Assembly (NCBI RefSeq): GCF_000350225.1 | Contig: NW_005179153.1 | Coordinates: forward strand, 1 to 64,000 | Source of the DNA: Chondrus crispus | Taxonomy: Eukaryota; Rhodophyta; Florideophyceae; Gigartinales; Gigartinaceae | Reading direction: 5' to 3' | DNA length: 64,000 nucleotides | In this document: positions 38,912 through 49,420 of the stretch, piece after piece | Position numbering within the stretch: position 1 is the first letter of the stretch | Layout: each line of letters begins with the position of its first letter | Position numbers and translations under genes: made by a program | Notes under the pieces: model-generated | Databases searched by the model: none | What the model saw: only the letters and a program-made list of their open reading frames with translations | What the model was told of the DNA's origin: nothing

Positions 38912-40450
38912 TCACCTTATTCCCTCGCTTTCCGTGATTGCGGCGGTAAGTTTTCTAAAATGAGCGTTCATTTCGGATACCACACGATCTTCTCGACTGC
39001 AGGCGGCATTAGCTCCCGCATTCATTATCTGTTCCATGCCTTTTAACCAGTCGGAAAACTTCCTGACGTCATCGTTCTTCTCATATAATCTCTCCAACAA
39101 ATAATCAACTATGCCAGTCAACGCCCTCTCCCGTGCTGCCCATATCGTGGCATAGGCATCCTCAAGCGGGATGTCCGGCGCCGTGAAGGACTTTCTGATC
39201 TGCGGGGACGGCGGGGCAGTTTCTGCATGGCCCAGGGCACGGAAGACGGCAGACTAAACGACAGTGTTGAGTGTGGCGGCCTGCGCAGAAGCCGGGTCTG
39301 CCTCGGGCTGCGTTATAGGGTTGGGAGGGTGGACAACGCGCCATTTTCTAGGGTGTGGGAAGGCTTTGACGGAGACGGCTGCCACATAGAGAGAATGAAC
39401 AGTGGGAGAGAGGCACCGGAGAGGGTGTGCTGCTGGGGCAGGTCGACGGCTTAGAAGACGGAGGTGACACGCTGTGGAGGGCATTGCTGAGGCTGTCGGA
39501 GGGGAGCTGCCAGAAGAAAGCGCGATAGGAGGGGTCTGGGTCGTAAACGGCAGCGGCAAGGACGAGCTGGGCGATCTTCAGGGCTGGGCGGACATCGCAG
39601 GTGCGCCGGACTACAGGTGCGTTTTGCGGCAAAGTCGTCGCCGACGCCTAGAATCGTCCCATCACGGAGGACGCGGCGGGCGTTAGAGTTGTTCTGGACG
39701 TGCTTCTGGCGGGCGTCGATATTTGCGGAGGGGTGGCCGTCGGAAGGGGCGGAGAGGGCGTTTTGGAGGGCCGCGCAGAGGATGGAATTCGGGGAGAGGC
39801 GGGAGGGGGAGAGGGTTGCGAGGATGTCGGCGAGGAGTATGGCGTCGGCCAGGGAGTGTATGAGATTGTCGACTGCAGTCGACGCATGGGTGGGAGTCGA
39901 GGTGCGGGCGAAGTTGAGAGATCGGAAGGCGGATTTAAGCGTGATGAGGAGGAGAGGTGGGACTCCGTGTGGGTGCAGGGGGCCTCACGACGGTCGTGGG
40001 CGATAGCAGCAACCTCGTTGGCTTTGAGGGGTCTTAAAGAAGGGATGCCTTGGGTGTAGAAAGGGGACCTTCGGAGAGGGGAACGGGGGAGTTGGTGATT
40101 TGGAGGGTGTCGGGGCGCGGTTAGGCGCATTCGCCGAGTGATTGGAGGGTTTGGGTGAACGGCTCGCGGAGAGCGGCCTATTTGGGGGTGGCGGAGGGGC
40201 AGGGGAGACTGTACAAAGGGTGACAAGGAGACGGACGGGATGACGGCGGACGCGAGACGGGTGTGGGCGGGAGATGGGTCCCGCTGGGAGCAAGGTGTCT
40301 GCAGTAGGCAAGGACTCTTCCTACTCTTTATGGCGAGGCAGGGTGAGGCGCGGGACACGAAGATCGTGCAAATGGGTTGCATGAGACGTGATGGGAGATT
40401 GGGACTGGATGAGTTGTTTACAAGCCCCAGAACAATATGCGGTAATGTGG
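38912..40450 (-). pseudogene. Unrecognised decayed gene, C-terminal part clear
   Basis: On the minus strand several blocks in shifting frames read like one protein. Near 39920-39660 one reads SLNFARTSTPTHASTAVDNL, then LADILATLSPSRL. Near 39590-39470 another reads PALKIAQLVLAAAVYDPDPS, then FFWQLPSDSLSNALHS. At 39230-38912 the C-terminus reads LEDAYATIWAARERAL, VDYLLERLYEKNDDVRKF, and so on to a stop. The alternation points to at least two frameshifts. Family not recognised; it is helical and possibly a repeat protein. Part of the gene cargo of the 8.3-kb insertion. Confidence 0.4.
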
Positions 40451-41109
40451 TCACTCAGTAAAATTAGTTGCACTCACCGCTACTAAAGTCGCCGAGAACA
40501 CTGCACTATTAAATGAATGAAACAGCACCACGCTCTCGCTAAAAAGGTACGACAATAAAAACTGAAGCAATAAAGTAATCAATCTGAATCACGAGCACTA
40601 AGTGCCCTGGATGTCAATTCGGACTGCCGGGCAACGTTTAAGAATTCATATTGCACATTGTTTGGATGACAACTTTGCCAGTTGCATCTTTATTGGGCCT
40701 AATTGGGATATTGGACAGCTTCAGTTCACTCAAAGGTTCTCTGGTGCCATACAAACTATGGTACATGACGCCACAAGCTTCACCGTAGTGCATCATGACA
40801 TTGATGACCATACATTGCATAAGATAGGCTGGCTACGTGACATTTTGATCACATAAAAGAACATTCAATTGAATGCCTGATGCGAGAAATTTGCGTTTAT
40901 GAAAAGTATCTCTTACTCTGATGCAATGACAAAAAGAGTGCGAAAATACTACTCTTATTGAAAACCCCCAAAAATGGAGGATTGATTTCGGACTCATTCT
41001 GACTACTATGATAATCGCCAGCATTACTAAATCATTGTTCCGAAGTCAGCTTCATAGGTTATGCATATTACTACATCAGTAACGAAATCGACCGCATGAC
41101 TTTCCAGTG

Positions 41110-43944
41110 ATGGCGAAACACCCGCGCACTCAATCGGAGTTACGCGCGTTTCTCGGTTTGTGTAATGTTTACCGCCGCTTCGTTCCGCGCTATTCGCATA
41201 TGGCGGCGCCGTTGAACGCATTACTACGGAAAGGCCAGCCAGTCAAACTCGAGCCACTCGGAGAGAAAGAAGACCAAGCCTTCCGTACGCTTATCGAAGC
41301 GATCACGTCGCCACCCGTCCTGGCGTTACCTAAGGCCGAACTACCGTACACCATCGACACAGATGCAAGCGACTATCAGGTCGGATGTGCGCTTTTCCAA
41401 ACCGCGAAGGAAGGCGAACGACGTCCGATCGGCTTTTGGTCAAGGTCCTTGAAGGACTCCGAAAAGAACTACTCAACGCCTGAGAAAGAATGCCTCGCTG
41501 TCGTCTGGGCGCTAACTACACTCAGGCCATACCTGATGTCAGAACGCTTTACTGTGTTCAGCGATCAAGCCTCACTCCGGTGGCTGCTAACGATTACGGA
41601 GCCATCAGGCAGACTCACACGCTGGAGGTTACGCCTCAGTGAGTTCGACTTTGAGGTGCGATACAAAAAGGGTATCTGCAACACCCAGGCTGACGCCCTG
41701 TCACGACTTCAGACAAGCGGCGAGACCACGTCAGGTATCGACGACGAGATTCCGTGTTTCCTCGCAGAGGAACCAGAAGAACCGGATTTCATATCGCATG
41801 ATTTCGCAGAGTACGACGCCGCGCTCTTGCAAAGCGAGCGGGATGACAGCGAACTCCTCGTCCCGATCACAACAGACGAACTGGTTCGCGCGCAAGATCG
41901 TGACAAGTTCTGTCAAGTAATACGCGCGAAGCTTGACCGCGGGGAGGAGGTCCCGTTTGCTGATGACAACAACGGGTATCTGACCCGCACAGTGGAATCG
42001 TTTCCACAAATCGTGATGCCGGAAGAACTACGACCACGGATCTTGCATATTCACCATTATGCGAAGTTGTCCGAACATCCTGGAGGCAGGAAGCTATATC
42101 ACTCGCTTTGGCGGGATTTCTATTGGCCCTCCATGGCGATTGAGGCATACGGAACAGTTAAGAACTGCACCACGTGTGCGAAGAACAGGGTTACCCTGAG
42201 GAAGAATGTGAAGCGAATGCATTTATTCCCAGCTAAATCGCCGTTAGAGTTCGTCAGTATCGATATACTGGGCGAGCTGATCAGGACAGCTCGTGGACAC
42301 AAGTTCCTACTTGTAATAACGGACCGCTTCTCGAAGCTAGTTCGTACGGTGCCCCTGCGAAGGATCACCGCCGCGTCAATAGCACGCGAATTCGTACGCC
42401 ACTGGGTTCTCGTCTACGAACCCCCGGCGTACCTACTCTCCGACAACGGGAGTCAATTCACGGCACGCTTCTTTCAAGACGTTTGCCGGATACTGGGGGT
42501 TAGAAACCTCTTTACAACGACCTACCATCCACAATGTAATGGTCAAGTCGAGAGATTCAACGGCACCATACTCGCTGCTCTGCGACACTACGTCGCAGAT
42601 CACCCCAACAACTGGGATGTGTTCACCGACGCACTAACGTATGCGTATAACACCCAGTCCCACTCGTCAACGGGACTTGCGCCATTCGAGGTAGTTCTAT
42701 CTTGCAGACCTCCGGCACTGTCACTCCAAGCAGAACCGGAGATCTCGGACCCTGTGTCCTTCAAACACCACATGATCAAGTAGAATAAATGGCTCGCAGC
42801 CCTGATGTCAACCGCCAAGGAGAAAATGGCGAACCGACAAGCCAAGTAGAAGCGAGATTTCGACAAGAGGTTACGTCCATACACGAAAAACATCCGAATC
42901 GGTGACCGCGTCTTCGTGCGGAAGGAGTACACCAACCCCAAGGTGGAACCTAAACACAAACTATCACCGGTCGCTGAAGGTCCGTACGATGTCGCAGAAG
43001 TAAATCCGGACACCGTAGTCGTACAAAAGGAGGATGGATTTCGAGAAAGATTGTCGAGAGACAGAGTCACGCTCGCTCCGAAAGTGGTGATAAACTCGGG
43101 TAGTCCCCAGTTTATTAAGACGCAATCCTCGCGGATAAGCGCTACTAACACAGCGGCTGCTCGCGGTTTAGCTGAACTAACTACGTCGGCCACCGACGAA
43201 AACCCGCGAAGCAATTCGCGTATTTAGGTAAGGAGACCCCTTACTCCAACCGCGGAACACCCTTGTGTCCCGGAAGGACAGGATTCAACTCCCAATAGCA
43301 GCGCGTCGAGCTACCAAGAAGACGAAGGCAGCCCGACCGCGCAAGACCGTCATCAAATATTTGATGATTCCGACGCTAAACACAGCGATACGGACCTCGA
43401 GCAGGGAGCTCGCAGGCCGGTAACACGGTCGCAAACTCGGCATGAATCGCCGCAGGGTAGCACCGAACCAAGTAAATCGGTGCAGTCTCACTCTGATACT
43501 CCGTTCGATCTTGACCGGGGGGAGGAGACTCTACGCCATTTTGGGCGAAGTCCTCGTTTGCGTGAGCAAGGGACACCCCAATCGGGGATTATTACGGCTA
43601 CACAAGCCGAAACCTCTACGCCGCAACGCAGTCGATACAAGTCGGGGAACAACCGCAAGGTTAGGTTCGCTAGTCCAGAGTCAACCGTCATCGACGATCT
43701 CAAAGATTCGCCACCGAGCGGACAAGACGGGTATTACCCCCGGGAATACGTCGTCGAGAAGATCGTTGATCATGGACTCACCAGCAGCGGCGAGCTGATA
43801 CAACGAGTTCGGTGGTATGGGTACTTACCGAGGGATGACACCTGGCAGCCGACGCGCGATTTGCCGCGCAATATGCTCGTCAGGTACTACAGACAAAGGA
43901 AGGAACCCTTACCACCTAATATAGGTGAGGCGATTGACGGCTGA
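41110..43944 (+). pseudogene. Gypsy-2 pol, 3' half: RNase H, integrase, chromodomain
   Basis: It resumes pol after the 8.3-kb insertion (HPRTQSELRAFLGLCNVYRR). RNase H: DTDASDYQVGCALFQ, TPEKECLAVVWAL, VFSDQASLRWLL. The H2C2 zinc domain is present (CTTCAKN). The integrase core has all three acids: VSIDILGEL, YLLSDNGSQFT and GQVERFNGTI. The chromodomain at about 43740-43910 (EYVVEKIVDHG, VRWYGYLPRDDTWQP) should target integration to marked chromatin. One frame spans the region, interrupted by TAG at 42781, 42847 and 43225. These may be decay; replacing them by a sense codon restores family-like sequence such as QAK-x-KRDFDKR. Confidence 0.92.
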
Positions 43945-45538
43945 TCTTGGCCGCAATTTGAGTCCCACGCGTCCAATACAACTCACAAGAGTAGCCCCAA
44001 GACCGACTCGCGGTAGTCGCGGAAGAGGTACAGTTAAAATAACTGGAACTCGCCTCGGTAGAAGGCGTGAAATGCACCCAGACTGACAAGGGTGATCAGA
44101 GGGTACAGCATACCGTATACGGTACTGTACACCTACTGTACCAGGTCCAGCTTGAAACGACTTGGGAAAAATCAGAAGTCCGCCAACAATCGGTGTAATT
44201 GTGCTGCCGGGTCAGACAGCGGATTTCGGTAATTTTTGGTAATTTTGCGGGAACATTTTTGGCGATTTGTCCAGCAATGCTGACCCGAAGTTTGGTGATC
44301 TTTTGAGAAAAATCAAGAGAATATTTTGTCGACTTTTCGGATTATCAGGAGCAAAATTTGGGGTGATTTTTCAGATGATCATTTCGGGAGTACAGTACAG
44401 TCGAATGAGATACTGTACTGTACACGGCAACAAGGCGCACCACGACATTTCACCCTCAACTTCCCCCGTCCCATGACTTCACCATCACCAGTCCGACGCC
44501 CTCAACCACGAGCACACCCAAAACCCCTCGCGCCGCGTCTCCCGTTATGCGCTACTGTATCGCTCCCAGGAGAGATGCGACCCACGATCTCGCACAGCCA
44601 GATGCGCAGGGCAAGGACAGTGTTGGCCCCATAGAGTTGGAAGAGGTTGGTGGCAACAACGGAGGAGCCCGGATGCGATAACGGCTCTCACGTGCCGAAG
44701 AAGAGAAGTGGCGACGCGCACGAAACGCTGGAGAACGTCGCCGCCCTTCTCCCGGGATAACTTCCGTCTATCTGGGCTGTACCCTCAAGCACGGAGACCC
44801 GTTCCGCCTCTCGTCACGACACTTCCCGACCTCCCCGCGTTCGGTGGGTGACGCCGCGCTGATGGCGATGATCACGGACGACAGTGGAAGTACGGAGGAA
44901 GATGGAACACCACATCCCGGTGCCGACTAGGGAGACCGACTCGCTGAAGCAGGTCACAATATTCGCCGGGTACTACAGTACCACATCCAGGTGTTCTACT
45001 GCAGTAGCAGTAGACCGCATCACAGTCACGGCATTTTTTGGGGGGCGCGCTCGAGGAGAGCACAGCACCCCGAATTCCACACCATTGACGTCATCTCACG
45101 CGAATGTCGTCGCCTCTCAGCTCGGCGTTCGCTAACGTCACCACCAACCCCACCGCTCTCCCAGAGCGCCCTCTAGACGCATGTCGCGTACTCGTCCCGC
45201 CACACACATAGGCAAGCAGGGAGTGGACACGCCAGCACGCGGTTGTAAGAGGGACGGTAACCCAGGAAGGCAGGGGCTAGGGACGGTGAAGGTAGGCAGG
45301 TTCGGGTACCGATGACGAGGGCAGGAAACAGCCACACTATTTGGCACTCTGTACAGTACGTCCAGTCACGAAACACCTCCGTGACGCGAACCCACATCTC
45401 GACACCAGATGATACACCGAGAGGGACGCTACAGTAGCTCGGACTGGAAAGGGCCTACAAGGTCTTTACGACGGAACGACGTTAAGCGTCACGTTCCCCG
45501 TCGAACTATGAGGAGGAGAGGAAGTCACCCGGCGTACT
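43945..45538. other. Gypsy-2 post-pol region without supported sense genes
   Basis: 1.6 kb between the chromodomain stop and the end of the antisense ORF. Small frames on either strand match nothing. It contains TACTGTAC-type motifs near 44120-44150 and 44395-44420. Confidence 0.5.
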
Positions 45539-47245
45539 TTAAAACGTCTCCGTGTGCGGGCTCGAGGGGCTACCCTCGTCACTACTGGGCACCATGATCA
45601 CCTCCGCGGTGCCGGTCGTCTCGACCGGAGCCCCAGGCTCACTACGAGATCCAAGTGGCTGGATCCGACGCGCACTGTTCGCGGCCAAACACTCCTCGCA
45701 TAAACCCTCTTCACACCAATGGCACACCGTCAGTCGTGTCGTGGCTAAGTGGGTACGCCCCCAAGAGGTCAGGGCCGCGCCGTCGGCGGGTAAATCGGCT
45801 ACATTAAGGCCGCACTCCACAAGCCACGCTCGAACCTCGCGGCCTCGCCGCGCAATGTCGACCGCGGTCATCTGCGTAGGATTCGGAGAGATACCACCGG
45901 ACGGGTGGTTAACGGACAGTGTGGGGTATGCCGGTATCGCGAAGGCATCGCGCGCGGCCGATCCAACATCGGTCAAGCCAGGGACTCCAGCAGCAACGTA
46001 CCCACAGATTTGATTCGCTGGCATTCCCGGACGACGATGACGTCGCTCTAGCGCCTCATGGCGGGGCACACGCTCCTTCGCCCATGCGTCAAACCAGACG
46101 AGATCACCGGGCACAGGCTCGCCCGGATTCTCCAGGTTCTCGCCATCGGGTGAGGTGTGCGCGTACTCCGCGTATGTCCAATCGATGTTGTCAATAAGGT
46201 CGAGAAGGGAGTGCAACTCCTTTTCGTTTGAAAGGGTACCGAGCACCGCTGCCAAGCGGAGAGCCCGGATGTCACGCCTGAGGAACTGCGGTACATACCA
46301 CAGTTTGTATCTGTCGTATGCATCCCAAAGGAGCCAAACAGCCACCCTCGCAGCCCACTCCGAGTGGAACACTGTCCAATAGCCGCTCTGCGGGTCCGTT
46401 AACGCCGACGCCTTGTAGGTAACTACAGGGGGGAGCTCGGAATGACAGCCGCGGGACACCTAATACTTCCCGAATCGCATGGGCCTGCGCAGGTAAAGCC
46501 GGGGGCGAACACTCCGATGGATGGTTTCCGCCTCGATGTTTTGATATGGGATTAACCGCCCGGTCCTCGCACGTATGCGGCGCTCCCAGGCTACCCATTG
46601 CCAGAATGGACGTCCCTGTTTCGTCACGTAGCGAATTTCACGCCTCAGGATCGGCGTAGTCCAACATAATGCTTCGTTGGAAACCGACGGCTCCCCAGTC
46701 CACCGCTCGTTATTCAATCGGCACAACTGCCGCACGTATTCGATCTCACCTTCGGTGCGATACGCGTACGCGTCCACCAGAATGCCGGGAGGTACCGGGA
46801 TCAGCGGCATGACATGTCGGCTGTGCCTCGATATGATGTTACCAACGTGCGCCTCGCGCGCCTCAGCCGTAGATCGGTAGCGGGGGAGGTGCAAGCTGAA
46901 GTCAGCGAACGCTATGTGCCGACACCAGTCGTACGAGCCAATCGCGGACCACGGCGTCCCGCAGGGAAGCATCCCTCCGGTCACGTAACCGCTCAAGAAC
47001 CGCCGATCGCGGACAGGACCCGGGAGAACCCAGGGGGGCATTTGTGCGTAGTACCGTATGTTCTCGACGAGGCGTAAGTCATGACGCCACGCCTCCTCGT
47101 AGGAAGGGAAGGGCATGAAGGACATCGCAAGCAAGGAGGCGCCGAGGAAAACGGGCGATAAGAGGCTCCACAAGTGATCGTCGTAGCTACCGAGCTGATA
47201 GCTGTTGGATACCCACTCGAGCCACCGCCGCCGGTCGCCTAAAAA
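45539..47245 (-). pseudogene. Long antisense ORF in Gypsy-2 with CxxC-CxxC motif
   Basis: On the strand opposite to gag-pol, a single frame is open from 47245 to 45539 (about 569 codons) apart from one TAG at 46460-46462. Features: a hydrophobic segment near the start (LLSPVFLGASLLAMSFMPF), aromatic-rich blocks (YYAQMPPWVLPG, FWQWVAWERRIRAR), a long helical middle (AALRL/HSLLDLIDN), a zinc-binding candidate CHWCEEGLCEEC (C-x2-C-x4-C-x2-C) near the end, and an acidic Ser/Glu/Pro tail. No in-frame ATG precedes the hydrophobic segment, so a spliced 5' exon is possible. It lies between pol and the 3' LTR, where antisense ORFs are known in some plant Gypsy elements. Function unknown. Confidence 0.6.
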
Positions 47246-47784
47246 TTAATGGTCGCCAGCCTACAGGTGGGATGGGCGAGGGCTACAGCACGCGACCGAC
47301 GTCTCGCCTCGTCGTATTCCCAGGACAAACTGTCCCGTCTAGAGAACGAGGAATGGACGCGGGCGACAGTACCCGAGGCCGCGACAATGGTCAATGTCGA
47401 CAATCACCCTACGGGTACACGACACGTTCAAGGCACACACGTCGCGACGCCTAACGCGGATGGCTACAAGCTACAGTCCGTCTGTCGATGAAGGACATCA
47501 GGAGGGGGGACTGAAGGAACGCATAGGAAAGGACGAGGACTACACTACACACTCACAACGTGCCTGTACCACGACGGCACGAGGACCAAACAGTAATACG
47601 CCCGTGGAGGGCGATACAACGCGGGAGACCGCCGCATAAGGGCCTGCCACCCTGTAACTACGATGGGAAGGAACAACTACTAGCGAACCCATGATGACCG
47701 CGAACGAAGCTACGTGCACAAGGTAATCGTGACCCTCGTCCCCTGACCTGTACAAGGCGTGTCAGCGTCTTGACCGGGGGGATA
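47246..47784. other. Gypsy-2 segment before the 3' LTR
   Basis: No supported gene. It may hold the promoter or first exon of the antisense ORF. It ends in a G-rich polypurine candidate at about 47774-47784. Confidence 0.4.
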
Positions 47785-48292
47785 TGTAGTGCAATGGCAC
47801 CCTACTCTTTCGGGTATATACCCGTGTACTACGTAACCTAGTTACGCTAACCCGCCGTGCCGTACTGTACCAGGTACTCTTACAGTACTACACAGTAAGC
47901 ACTAGGCGTGGGCCTAGGGGATCTAGTTTTGTCCCTTTGGATCTAGTGATCCAGTTACTGTAGTCCAGGTTGCACACGTGTAACGGCCGCCGCCGGCCGT
48001 CACACTAGTACTTAGTCTACCATTCCCGGACCAACCTCCCGACAGGGAAGGGAACTTTGGGCTCTGACGTCTAACTCCCTCCTAGTAGTACTACCCTCGA
48101 GTTTACTCTAGTTGCCAAGACTAGAGTTACTCCCTCAGTTGTCATTATCCTATACAGTCAAACCCCTTTTAGGCCGTCCGGGCCCGCCTCTCACGAGCGT
48201 TCCCCGGCGAACTACTCTACCGCTACCACTAGTGCGCTGCGCGTGCGTTCTTTGTTTTCCCTTTTTGCGCGTGCGCGTGGCGTGGCACTACA
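47785..48292 (+). repeat. Gypsy-2 3' LTR
   Basis: 508 bp, TGTAGTG...CACTACA, followed by the TGTCT duplication. Confidence 0.97.
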
Positions 48293-48297
48293 TGTCT

Positions 48298-49420
48298 GGA
48301 GGCAAACAATCCCCCTCGGGGTATTCTGAGAACCGTTGTTAATCGCCATACACGCCTTCGTTGATAGAAGACACGGGTCAAAAACTGACGGGACCATTTT
48401 CAGGTCATCTTTGTGGTACGAATGGTACGTGTGATACCAATGAATGGCGGCCTCGGGAATTCCATACAGCGGGCGGTCGACCCGAAAAAGGACGTCGCGC
48501 GGATACCCCAGAATGCGAGGTGGCTGAACAAAAATCGGTCGTCTGATCTTGGTCGTGGACTGCACATACGCCTGAGAGACATCGCGCGTCTTGAGGGAGA
48601 AGAGGGGCTCGCATACACAGAGCGCAAGTAGAAGCCGCTGTGACGCACGTTGAACTGTAAGCGCATGAGTCAGGAAGCCGTGGTCATCGTTGAAGCCTTG
48701 TACCACAAGCCTGGATTTCTCAAAGGCGTCGGGAGTGCCCTCATTCTTGACGGAGTCCACGAAGCGCGCCCCAAAAATGCGAAGTCCTGCAGCATCATCT
48801 TGTTGTGCCAAAGTGAACACACCACGGTCCATCAGCCCATCGATCTCCTTTTTTCGCGATGATTTATACTTTTCGTTGTCTTTGGACTGCGGAATGTTAC
48901 GCGAAACAAATGCGGACGATATGCACGGGAGAATGGTCATCGTAAAGGCGGTCGGTGTAGTCGGAGATGCTTGTGCAGTACCATTTCTTGTACTGTCTTG
49001 GAAGAACCTTTTGACGACTGTCGTTTTGAACTTGGTCGGACCTGCGGGAGGGTCGAGAAGGATTGTGCAGGTCTCACCTTCCAGGTGTAAAAGCCGATAC
49101 GGGCCATCCCAGTAGTCGATCTCCGGACGGTAAACCAACACTTGAGAGTTAAGCGGCGCGCTGTGGATGTCAGATGTATCTGGTCCGTTCCTCGTTCGCG
49201 ATGCGTCCATAACCTGACGTCGCGCAAAATGTTTGGTCATTTCTGCTGTAGCCTTGCGGAGTGCAGTAGCTCGTTGAAGCGTGCTCGGAGTCGGCTTCTC
49301 ACCCGGGACACCAAGACGAAATAGAGCTCCATAGACGAGCAGAGTCGGGACTAACCCATCTGGACCGACAGAATCGTTGACTGATTTGACGGCGGCTGCA
49401 GGGCAGCTTCTTCGCTCATC
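48298..49420 (-). pseudogene. Copia-A integrase C-terminus and RT 5' part
   Basis: Minus strand. The integrase tail (LVPTLLVYGALFRLGVPG) leads through a linker to the Copia RT: DFGLTHAL-type block, LKTRDVSQAYVQS, then IFVQPPRILGYP, LFRVDRPLYGIPEAAIHWYHTY and GIVCLQT, ending at the Gypsy-2 target site. The next residues, the catalytic Asp pair, lie across the insertion at 27955. A frameshift near 49395 separates it from the preceding integrase frame. It provides half of the polymerase; the insertion at the active site is certain to kill it. Confidence 0.88.

Larger units (their letters stand above)
32812..41109. mobile_element. 8.3-kb insertion with CACT...AGTG ends carrying gene fragments
   Basis: It splits Gypsy-2 pol exactly between the RT connection and the RNase H domain. 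Removing 32812-41109 with one copy of the AT at the junction joins the flanking codons in frame. The left end is CACTACGTGGTC and the complement of the right end is CACTGGAAAGTC. The duplicated target is AT, or GAT if the right border is one base earlier. CACT(A/G) termini and 2-3-bp duplications are features of CACTA elements, but the TIR match is weak (7 of 12). No transposase was found inside; instead there are pieces of host-like genes on both strands, so it looks non-autonomous. Confidence 0.7.
27956..48292 (+). mobile_element. Gypsy-2: chromovirus nested in Copia-A
   Basis: 508-bp LTRs lie at 27956-28463 and 47785-48292. They begin TGTAGTG and end CACTACA and differ at about seven positions. 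The 5-bp duplication TGTCT flanks the element (27951-27955; 48293-48297). A primer-binding-site candidate starts at 28466. The order is gag, protease, RT, RNase H, integrase, chromodomain. Without the internal 8.3-kb insertion it is about 12.0 kb, long for the group because 3.8 kb with an antisense ORF follows pol. The polypurine candidate ACCGGGGGGATA precedes the 3' LTR. Confidence 0.97.
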
